IMG/VR virus record: IMGVR_UViG_3300030061_000976
Location: 1 to 52,788 of that record
Strand: one strand, 5' to 3'
Length of the DNA: 52,788 nt
DNA from: a virus
Shown here: piece after piece, positions 39,308 to 47,008 of the stretch
Numbering within the stretch: the stretch's first letter is position 1
How the letters are laid out: each line of letters opens with the position of its first letter
Notes under the pieces: model-generated
Databases searched by the model: none
Told to the model about the DNA's origin: nothing
What the model saw: the letters and a program-made list of their open reading frames with translations, nothing else
Translations under genes and position numbers: made by a program

Positions 39308-39469
39308 ATGATTGGTATACCTCCCTCAGAGTTTTGGGATATGGGTATGCCGGAATTGATGATGGCGATTGATGGTTTCTCTGAGTTCCATGGTGGTGGC
39401 GAAGATAAGAAGGATGGTCCACTAACCAGATCAGAGCTAGACGATATGATGGAAAGGTATCCTGACTGA
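39308..39469 (+). CDS. Tail assembly chaperone, downstream frame (GTA gp10.1-like)
   Basis: If started independently at ATG 39308 (AGGGATAGGA upstream), it is 53 residues; if reached by frameshift, it is the last 74 residues of the fused chaperone. The segment PSEFWDMGMPELMMAIDGF is the conserved part of GTA-type small tail chaperones ('P..FW.M...E...'). It ends with an acidic helix and its stop overlaps the tape-measure start (TGATG). Both modes of translation may be used. Confidence 0.75.
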   Translation: MIGIPPSEFWDMGMPELMMAIDGFSEFHGGGEDKKDGPLTRSELDDMMERYPD

Positions 39470-41775
39470 TGGCTACTGTTGACACACTACTGGTTCGCAT
39501 AGAAGCGGATATGCGTGGGTTGCGCCGTGATTTGGCTAGTGTGCAGCGGCAAACTACTTCCGCTACTAACCGTATGAGTCAAGGATTTAATTCCACAAAA
39601 GCTAGCACAGTAGCTTTAGGATCGTCACTGGGGCGTTTGAAAGGTGTATTAGCGGGCCTTGGGCTTGCTGTGTTCGGAAGGTCTGTAATCAAGGCTAACG
39701 CTGAGATGGAGGACTTACGATCAACGCTTGCCGCTGTGTTCGGCACAGCAGAAAGAGGCGAGGCGGCATTTAAGTTTATCAATAACTTTGCCCAAAGAAC
39801 GCCATTTGATATTCAAACCCTTTCAAGAGCATTTATTCAACTGCGAGGCGCCGGCATTGCCCCAACGGAAAAAATGCTTACGACGCTTGGTAACGCTGCA
39901 TCTACCACCACTGATGTAGTCCGGTCATTTGAGGCAATGGTTCAATTGCTTCAAAGATCAATGAGCGGCGGTCTTGGCATTGAACAACTTGAAATACTTC
40001 AGAATGCAGGATTGCCAGTATTTGCCATCCTTGAAGAAAAGTTGAATATTACCCGCTTACAGGTAAGCGAGTTTGGTAAGACTACTGAAGGGTCTTCCAA
40101 AATGGTTCAGGCACTTATGGATCATTTTGATAACGCCGCGCCTGACGCTATGGCTCAAAGAACAGGTAATTTAAGCACTGGTCTTTCAAACCTTGGGATT
40201 GCCGCAAACAACGCTCTTTTGCAGATAGGAGATTCTGGTCTCAATGATGCGCTCAAAACAATGGTCAATGAGCTTTCATCTGTCATAACAGCATCAAAAC
40301 CAGCCCTTGAAGCGATAGGTAAGGGATTAGGAGTTGCTGTAAAGTTTTTAGCTAACAACCTTAGAACAGCAACTATAGCACTCGCGGCCTTCTTAGCCAC
40401 ACTTGTTGCAACAAAATTTGTAGTCGCCGCCGTGGCTGTAATGAAGCTGGCAAGGTCTTTTATTGCATTGGGCGCAACAATTGGGATCGTTAATAAACTT
40501 TTAAGAAGAACACCTCTTGGTTTATTAGTCGTTGGCGCATTGATTGCAGCCGATAAGTTAGGCGCCCTAGATAAAGTTTTTGAAAAACTGGGGTTTGATG
40601 TTAGCGAGACAACAGATGAATTACTTGCCGCAAACGAAAATTTAAAAAATCTTGAAGCAACAATGAACTCTGGAACTGTTGCTACTAGTAAAAACAAAGC
40701 TGGTCTTTCATCCTTCGCAGAGACCATGAAAAATTTGAAAGAAGAAACTCTTGATGCAAAGTTAGAGTTGCGAGGACTAGGCGCGGAACAAAGGGCGGCT
40801 TTCAAAGAAGGTCTTGGGTCAGGCAAAATAAAATTTATTGATGAAGGTACAGATAGAGAAGTCGTATCAATGGAGCCGGAAACGGCTACCCAAATTGATA
40901 AAATCAACGCACAAATTGAGGCAAGGGATGCGTTAAGGGCGCAGTTAGAAGAGCAAGCTAGGGCAACAGAAAACGTAAAAGGTGCCATCGCTGATCTTGT
41001 AACTGAGGAAGAAAAACTTTTACAGCTACAAGGTGATTTAAAAGCCGCTATACAGTCAGGAACCGGGGATCAAGAAAAGCTGAAAGAAGCGTTAGAAGCA
41101 ACAAGCCAAGAAATGTTTAAGCAATCAGAAGCTGGTCAAGCAGTTATGGGTGCTATAGGAACGGTAAGTGAAAGCGTTTCATCTGGTATTGCTGATGTTA
41201 TCACGAACAGCGGTAAAGGGCTAAAGAGCTTCAAAGAGATGTTCCGTGACATTACAAATCAAATTATCCAACAGCTAATAAAAACCAAGATACAAGCCGC
41301 TTTGACATCAGCGGCTCTTAGCTTAGGTGGTAGTGCGTTTGGAGGCGGCGGCGGCGGCTTTAGCTTGGGCGGCATATTCAGTGGAATTGGTAAGTTCTTT
41401 GGATTTGGCGGCGGTGGAGGAGCGGCTCCCACTAGAGCCGTATCAACTTTTGGGTTTGCAGCTACAGGTTCTTCCGCTGCGGCGGGCCAGAGTTTTCTTG
41501 TTGGTGAACGCGGGCCGGAACTGTTCACTCCACGGTCATCGGGCATGATCTCGCCTAACAACATGATGAACATAGCTATGAGTGGTGGTCAAAGACTTAA
41601 CGGCGGCGGCGGTGGGCCTAACATCACACAGAACTTCAATGTCTCAACGGGTGTTCAGCAGACTGTACGAGCCGAAGTATTAAATTTAATGCCACTAATC
41701 AAACAAGAGTCAATAAGCGCCGTTATTGATGCAAGGCAGCGCGGCGGCTCACTTGCTTCTGGGTTAGGTGCATAA
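39469..41775 (+). CDS. Tape measure protein
   Basis: 768 residues. A coiled-coil start (residues 1-60) is followed by the tape-measure N-terminal domain (DLRSTLAAVFGTAERGEAAF, TPFDIQTLSRAFIQLRGAGI, EILQNAGLPVFAIL). Two hydrophobic helices (about 290-360), a long helical region and a Gly-rich end (GGGGGFSLGG, GGGGGAAP) follow. It sets tail length; at roughly 1.5 angstrom per residue the tail would be about 110 nm. It may form part of the DNA ejection channel. Confidence 0.92.
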   Translation: MATVDTLLVRIEADMRGLRRDLASVQRQTTSATNRMSQGFNSTKASTVALGSSLGRLKGVLAGLGLAVFGRSVIKANAEMEDLRSTLAAVFGTAERGEAAFKFINNFAQRTPFDIQTLSRAFIQLRGAGIAPTEKMLTTLGNAASTTTDVVRSFEAMVQLLQRSMSGGLGIEQLEILQNAGLPVFAILEEKLNITRLQVSEFGKTTEGSSKMVQALMDHFDNAAPDAMAQRTGNLSTGLSNLGIAANNALLQIGDSGLNDALKTMVNELSSVITASKPALEAIGKGLGVAVKFLANNLRTATIALAAFLATLVATKFVVAAVAVMKLARSFIALGATIGIVNKLLRRTPLGLLVVGALIAADKLGALDKVFEKLGFDVSETTDELLAANENLKNLEATMNSGTVATSKNKAGLSSFAETMKNLKEETLDAKLELRGLGAEQRAAFKEGLGSGKIKFIDEGTDREVVSMEPETATQIDKINAQIEARDALRAQLEEQARATENVKGAIADLVTEEEKLLQLQGDLKAAIQSGTGDQEKLKEALEATSQEMFKQSEAGQAVMGAIGTVSESVSSGIADVITNSGKGLKSFKEMFRDITNQIIQQLIKTKIQAALTSAALSLGGSAFGGGGGGFSLGGIFSGIGKFFGFGGGGGAAPTRAVSTFGFAATGSSAAAGQSFLVGERGPELFTPRSSGMISPNNMMNIAMSGGQRLNGGGGGPNITQNFNVSTGVQQTVRAEVLNLMPLIKQESISAVIDARQRGGSLASGLGA

Positions 41776-42410
41776 TGGCCATAACGTATCCAATAACACT
41801 GCCTACTGATTCAACAGCGCAACCCACCTCTACCACCTTCCGGTTAGTGCGTATTGTTGCTCAATCGCAATCCGTTTTTACCGGGGCGCAGCAAGTCTAT
41901 CAGTATCCCGGTGAGTGGTGGGAAGCAGAGATAACGCTTCCGCCAATGAAACACGCCGTAGCAAGGGAGTGGGTGGCCGCTCTGGCATCGTTAAGGGGTC
42001 CAGTGGGCCAGATGTACCTTGGGGACTGGGATGGCCGCACAGCGCGAGGTACAGCCGCTTCAAGCGCGGGTACTCCGTTAGTCAATGGGGCTAGCCAAAC
42101 GGGAAACAGCCTTATCATTGATGGGGCTACAGCCAGCCAAACGGGATATTTAAAAAAGGGAGATTACATTCAGATAGGAAGCGGCATCACGCAACGGCTG
42201 CATATGGTCGTAGAGGACGCAAACACAGATGGCAGCGGCAACGCTACTTTGAGCATTGAACCGGCTATACGGACAAGCCCTGATAACAATACAGCTATAA
42301 CAGTCGCAAACACGAAAGGCATCTTTCGCTTGGTGGGAGATGTGGAGTGGAGCGCGAACGCTATCAGCGTTTATGGCCTTAGTTTCGCGGTGAAGGAATA
42401 CTTGCGTTGA
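41775..42410 (+). CDS. Distal tail protein-like (GTA gp12 position)
   Basis: 211 residues, starting on the tape-measure stop. It is beta-rich: RLVRIVAQSQSVFTGAQQVY, WWEAEITLPPMKHAVAREWV, and a final VYGLSFAVKEYL. A central insertion (about 95-175) is Thr/Gly/Ser-rich with an OB-like pattern. It occupies the place of GTA gp12/DUF2460 and siphovirus Dit. The family match is by position and general pattern, not by a diagnostic motif. Confidence 0.6.
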   Translation: MAITYPITLPTDSTAQPTSTTFRLVRIVAQSQSVFTGAQQVYQYPGEWWEAEITLPPMKHAVAREWVAALASLRGPVGQMYLGDWDGRTARGTAASSAGTPLVNGASQTGNSLIIDGATASQTGYLKKGDYIQIGSGITQRLHMVVEDANTDGSGNATLSIEPAIRTSPDNNTAITVANTKGIFRLVGDVEWSANAISVYGLSFAVKEYLR

Positions 42411-43309
42411 ATAGAGGGTTGGACAGCACTTATCGCGCCCTTGCTAGATCAGATTTAATTGCCCCTGCTGTTCTAGTTGAGGCGCTATTTGATAGCGGCC
42501 AGATTAGGTTTTGGACCGGATTAGGAGATTTGGTAGTTGGGGGCGTTACTTATAACGGCGCAGGGGAGCTTCTATCGATATCACCTACCTCAGAAACTCA
42601 AAATGTTAGAGCCAATGGCGCACAAATTGGTCTGACAGGTATATCTTCGGCATTGGTTTCGATTGCCTTAAATGAGCCATGCCAAGGGAGACCTGTATCC
42701 ATTAAAATGATCTTTTTACCATCAGACGCTATACCGTACATTGATTTGCAAGTGACGGTGGCATCAGGAAAATTTGTAATTGAAAAAGTTTCCCAAGATG
42801 TAATTTATGTCAATGATGGAGAAACTTATAGGTTTGATCAAAGCGATTCTTCGTTTAGTGGCCACAATTTGAGAATTTCAACTACCTCTGATGGAACCTT
42901 CACGGGCGGAAGCCAATACACAAATGGATGGACTGAGGTAGGGACGCCGGGGACAGCGGGCGCATATAATCAGTGGGTTGTTCCGGCGGGAGTGTCAGCT
43001 TCAACTCCTACTATGTATTATTATTGCCAAAACCATAGTGGCATGGGTGGAACTGTCAAAGTTACAGGGGATAGGCCGTACTTAAACCCGTTTATATTGT
43101 TTGATGGTTTTATGGATAAAATGACCATACAGGATTCAGGCGAGAAAGCGGATATCACTATAGCGTGTGAAAGCGCATTGATTGCCCTGCAAAAGGCAAA
43201 AGTTAGAAGATACACGGCTGAAGATCAGAAAATTGATAACCCATTAGATTTAGGGTTTGATTTTGTGCCAGATATACAAGACTTGGTTATCGTGTGGGGG
43301 CGCAGTTGA
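42407..43309 (+). CDS. DUF2163-like baseplate hub protein with inserted cupredoxin-like domain
   Basis: 300 residues with a TTG start overlapping the previous stop. The first 115 residues (ALFDSGQIRFWTGLGDLVVG, TYNGAGELLSISPTSET) and the last 75 match the GTA gp13/DUF2163 tail protein. Between them, about residues 118-220, an inserted beta-rich domain has a plastocyanin-like copper site: H153 (SGHNLR), then C207, H210 and M213 (YYYCQNHSGMGG). It is encoded in the normal baseplate order. Confidence 0.75.
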   Translation: MNRGLDSTYRALARSDLIAPAVLVEALFDSGQIRFWTGLGDLVVGGVTYNGAGELLSISPTSETQNVRANGAQIGLTGISSALVSIALNEPCQGRPVSIKMIFLPSDAIPYIDLQVTVASGKFVIEKVSQDVIYVNDGETYRFDQSDSSFSGHNLRISTTSDGTFTGGSQYTNGWTEVGTPGTAGAYNQWVVPAGVSASTPTMYYYCQNHSGMGGTVKVTGDRPYLNPFILFDGFMDKMTIQDSGEKADITIACESALIALQKAKVRRYTAEDQKIDNPLDLGFDFVPDIQDLVIVWGRS

Positions 43310-43728
43310 TGCCTCTACGAATTGATAACTGGCAGATGACCTTTTCCTTAGAGCTAGAAAAGCCTCGTTATTTTCTGTGGGGTAAGGATGATTGCTGTTT
43401 GTTTGCTTGCGATATAATAAAGGCAATAACCAAGGTTGACCCTGCTTATAGCTTTCGCGGCAAATATAAGTCAGCACTAGGAGCTTACAGAGAGATAAGA
43501 AAACAAGGCTTTACGGGCGTTATGGATGTCGCTGAAAAGCGTTGTGCTGAAAACAATTGGCCGGAAATACCCATTCTAACTGCTCAACGTGGGGATGTGG
43601 TGTGCGCTCTTTTTAATAATCAAGAATCTCTAGGCATAATTACAGGTGATAGCGCCGCGTTTGTTGGCGGTGCGGGATATGTCTATATAGCTCCTGAATC
43701 TGCCCTTAAAGCGTGGAGGATCGGCTAA
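43309..43728 (+). CDS. NlpC/P60-like tail protein (GTA gp14 position, DUF6950-like)
   Basis: 139 residues from ATG 43309 (TGATG overlap). WGKDDCCLFACDII holds the cysteine of NlpC/P60-like proteins, and YSFRGKYKSALGAYREI matches DUF6950. The expected catalytic histidine region reads GIITGDSAAF, without a clear histidine, so it may be a structural relic rather than an active peptidase. GTA gp14 at this position does act on peptidoglycan during entry. Confidence 0.7.
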   Translation: MPLRIDNWQMTFSLELEKPRYFLWGKDDCCLFACDIIKAITKVDPAYSFRGKYKSALGAYREIRKQGFTGVMDVAEKRCAENNWPEIPILTAQRGDVVCALFNNQESLGIITGDSAAFVGGAGYVYIAPESALKAWRIG

Positions 43729-46361
43729 TGCCAGCGGCAGTACCAGTAGTGCTTGCCGGTGTTGCCTCTGGCGTAACTATATCAGGAACGTTAGCGGCAG
43801 GGATCACAATTGGGTTTAGCGTTGGCTCCGCCTTAGTGGGTGCAGCTTTGGCCGCTGTATCTATCGCCCTTACCCCGAAACCAAAGCAACCTTCATTTGA
43901 TGTAAGCGCGTTTCAAACAGCGGCACAAGATAGAGAGCGATCCTTTCGACAGCCTATAACTACAAGAAAACTAGCTTACGGAGAGATTAAAGCCGGTGGT
44001 CCGTTAATAAACGTAGCGGCTACTGAGTCAGACGGCAAAGACAACAATCTATTGCATCTTTTTGTTGTACACGCCGCTCATGAGGTTGATAGCATAATAT
44101 CATGGTTTCTTGATGCTGAAGAGATACCGATAGCCAGTGTGTCCGGTGGGGCGTCTGGAGGTGCTGTAAATGCAGGGGAGTATAGCGGTCTTGTGACCGT
44201 AAATCCGCATTTAGGCACAAATCCCCAATCCGCTGATGCCGATGCCGTTTCATTAATAGATGGATGGACTTCAAACCACACTTTAAACGGAGTTTTCTAT
44301 AATTATTGGCGGTTTACGTTTGATAATGATAAGTTTCATCAAGTGCCAGAAATAGGTTGTTTATTTAAGGGTAAGAAGGTTTATGACCCTAGAACAGGTG
44401 GGACGGCGTACTCAGCCAATGCTGCTTTGGTTTTGTATGACTATTTAAGGGATGATCTTGGGCTTTCAGTAAACGCTGATAAAATAGATGCGGCCTCATT
44501 TATAGCAGCAGCCAATATATGTGACGAAGATGTTTCCCTTGCGGAAGGCGGCACTGAAAAAAGATATGAAGCACACGGGGTAATTGATACCGGGTTGCCG
44601 CCGGGAAGTAATATCGAAGACATACTTACGGCAATGTCAGGTTCATTGGTTTACGTTAATGGTCGGTTTTACGTTTATGCTGGTGCTACCAAAACATCAA
44701 AGTTAAGTTTTGATGAGGGGGATATTACTTCAGAAATCAACATTATTCCCCGCATGTCGCGGCGAGATAACTTTAATGCGGTCAAGGGACAGTTTATATC
44801 CCCATTAAATAATTTCCAATTGAGTGATTATCCAGCAGTAACTAGCTCAGTTTTTGAAGAGGAAGACAATGGGGAGCGCATATTTAATGATTTAGAGCTT
44901 CCGTTCACATCATCCCCTTCCGCCGCGCAGCGTATAGCCAAGATTGCTCTTTATAGGAATAGACAGCCGCTAGCGTTTGAGGCGACTTTTTCATTGGCTG
45001 CTCTAGGGTTGATACCGGGTGATGTGTTTGAGGTTTCGTTTGAAAGATATGGGTGGTCATCAAAGAAATTTGAAGTCATCGAATGGAATTTCGTTATTAA
45101 TAACGGGATTCTACAAGTCAGCATAAAAGCGAAAGAATACTCTGATGATGTTTATTCATTCTCAGTTAGCGAACAGCAGATTGTAACATCAGCGCCTAAC
45201 ACCACAATCCCCAACGTATTGACCCTACAGCCTGTTAACAACTTGGTAGCTTCAGAAGAGCTTGTAGTCACCCGTGATGGCAGAGGCGTTCAATCCGTTC
45301 TTACAGTATCTTACACCCCAGCAACGGATGCTTTCGCTTATTTTTCTGAGATGGAATATAAGGCTACTAGCTCCTCAACTTACATTACGGGTGGAACAAC
45401 TACTGGCGTTTCCTTTGAGATACTAGATTTAGCACCGGGCAGCTATGATATACGAGTGCGGGCTACATCTCTTATAGGAACTCGATCTGAGTATGTTTCT
45501 ATTGTTAAAGATGTCACCGGATTGTTGACTGCGCCTAGCGCGATGACAGGATTGAGTGTGCAACAAGTCGGAGGTATGGCGTTACTGCAATGGGATCAGT
45601 CAACCGATCTTGATGTGCGAGTAGGCGGGAAAGTGGAAATAAGATTCCAAAATGCCACATCTAGCATTGAATGGCCGAAAAGCCTCTTAGTAGATAATTC
45701 AGTACCGGGCGAAGCTACCAGTGCAATGGTGCCGTTGAGATCAGGGACTTATCTTCTTAAATTCGTTGACGGCTCTGGAGTAAAGCAAACAAATCCTACG
45801 GTTGTGACATCAGTAGGCGCTACAATCCTAGCCTTTACTAATCAAACCACAGTCACAGAAAGCACTGCTTTTGCCGGGACTAAGACAAACCTTTTCGTTG
45901 ATTCAAATCAATTGCAATTAAGCGGAGGGGGATTGTTAGATGCAGCATCAGATTTTGATCTCATACCCAATTTTGATTTCTTAGGCGGGATATCTTCAAC
46001 CGGCACATATGATTTCGCTAGTAACATTGACATGACATCAAAAACGAGAGTGCGGCTTACAGCCAATCTCACGGCTCTCACATCTATTGTGTTGGATAAC
46101 ATTGATGCCAGAACAGCAAACATTGACACATGGGAAGATTTTGATGGTACGGCGGGAGCTAACCCAACTAATATAGCTATGTATTACGCATCAACGGATG
46201 ACAATCCTTCATCAGGCAGTCCTACGTTCACGGCGTATAAATTATTCACGCAAGCCGAAGAGCATGCAAGAGCATTTAAATTCAGGGCAATATTCACTTC
46301 ATCCGATCCCGCTTATACGGTAAGGTGCAGTGCTTTGGCCGTAACTGCCGCGACTATTTAG
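43728..46361 (+). CDS. Tail tip / host-specificity protein (lambda J / GTA gp15-like)
   Basis: 877 residues from ATG 43728 (TAATG overlap). A hydrophobic Ala/Gly-rich start (about 1-50) is followed by RSFRQPITTRKLAYGEIKAG and the hub domains with NFNAVKGQFISPLNNFQLSD and FEATFSLAALGLIPGDVFEV, typical of J-like proteins. Residues about 500-680 look like two fibronectin-III-like domains, and the end is beta-rich. It should form the tail tip and contact the receptor. Confidence 0.85.
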   Translation: MPAAVPVVLAGVASGVTISGTLAAGITIGFSVGSALVGAALAAVSIALTPKPKQPSFDVSAFQTAAQDRERSFRQPITTRKLAYGEIKAGGPLINVAATESDGKDNNLLHLFVVHAAHEVDSIISWFLDAEEIPIASVSGGASGGAVNAGEYSGLVTVNPHLGTNPQSADADAVSLIDGWTSNHTLNGVFYNYWRFTFDNDKFHQVPEIGCLFKGKKVYDPRTGGTAYSANAALVLYDYLRDDLGLSVNADKIDAASFIAAANICDEDVSLAEGGTEKRYEAHGVIDTGLPPGSNIEDILTAMSGSLVYVNGRFYVYAGATKTSKLSFDEGDITSEINIIPRMSRRDNFNAVKGQFISPLNNFQLSDYPAVTSSVFEEEDNGERIFNDLELPFTSSPSAAQRIAKIALYRNRQPLAFEATFSLAALGLIPGDVFEVSFERYGWSSKKFEVIEWNFVINNGILQVSIKAKEYSDDVYSFSVSEQQIVTSAPNTTIPNVLTLQPVNNLVASEELVVTRDGRGVQSVLTVSYTPATDAFAYFSEMEYKATSSSTYITGGTTTGVSFEILDLAPGSYDIRVRATSLIGTRSEYVSIVKDVTGLLTAPSAMTGLSVQQVGGMALLQWDQSTDLDVRVGGKVEIRFQNATSSIEWPKSLLVDNSVPGEATSAMVPLRSGTYLLKFVDGSGVKQTNPTVVTSVGATILAFTNQTTVTESTAFAGTKTNLFVDSNQLQLSGGGLLDAASDFDLIPNFDFLGGISSTGTYDFASNIDMTSKTRVRLTANLTALTSIVLDNIDARTANIDTWEDFDGTAGANPTNIAMYYASTDDNPSSGSPTFTAYKLFTQAEEHARAFKFRAIFTSSDPAYTVRCSALAVTAATI

Positions 46362-46372
46362 GAGCATAAAAG

Positions 46373-47008
46373 ATGGCCCAACATGATTATGTAATTGCAA
46401 ATGCTGACGGTGCTACCGTAAGAGCGGATATCAATAGTGTCCTGTCAGCTATAGCGTCAAACAACTCCGGTGGCTCTGATCCAAGCACAAAATACTCTTA
46501 TCAGTTCTACTATGACACTGGAGACAACAAGCTGAAACTGCGGAACGCCGCGAATGATGCTTATATTACTCTTGGTACGTTTACTCACGGGTCTGGGACC
46601 GGCACGACAACAATTGTTCAAAGTGATGTAAACCAAACCTTCAGCAAGGCTCAAAGGGGCAGCATAACCACGACTAATTCGACCACTGGTGGAGCTATCA
46701 CGCTTGATATGGCTAACAACAATTACTTCAAGCTGAGTAATAATGCCGGTGCGGGTACGTTGGGAAGTGATAACAGTGGTGCATACACATTGGCCAACCC
46801 AAGCAATTTAACAGCGGGACAATCAGGATCAATTATAATTACACAAGATGGTACGGGCGGAAGAACTCTCTCATACGGCACCAACTGGGATTTTCCCGGC
46901 GGGACCGCCCCTACCCTAAGCACTGCTGCATCAGCGGTTGATAGAATTGACTACATAGTAGTAAGCGCATCATCCATCCATTCTGTGATTTCGTTGGATG
47001 TAAAATAA
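46373..47008 (+). CDS. Tail fibre/tip-associated protein
   Basis: 211 residues after the J-like gene, with AGGAGCATAAAAG upstream. The start (HDYVIANADGATVRADINSV, LSAIASNNSGGSDPST) is a common pattern at the N-terminus of marine phage tail proteins. The rest is Gly/Thr/Asn-rich beta structure (TLGSDNSGAYTLANPSNLTA). It probably attaches the fibre encoded next to the tail tip. Confidence 0.65.
   Translation: MAQHDYVIANADGATVRADINSVLSAIASNNSGGSDPSTKYSYQFYYDTGDNKLKLRNAANDAYITLGTFTHGSGTGTTTIVQSDVNQTFSKAQRGSITTTNSTTGGAITLDMANNNYFKLSNNAGAGTLGSDNSGAYTLANPSNLTAGQSGSIIITQDGTGGRTLSYGTNWDFPGGTAPTLSTAASAVDRIDYIVVSASSIHSVISLDVK

Noticed and set aside
40155-40988. 277-codon minus-strand frame within the tape measure gene
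   Set aside because: Its Ser/Ala/Pro-rich composition mirrors the plus-strand codons of the tape measure, which has clear homology on the other strand.
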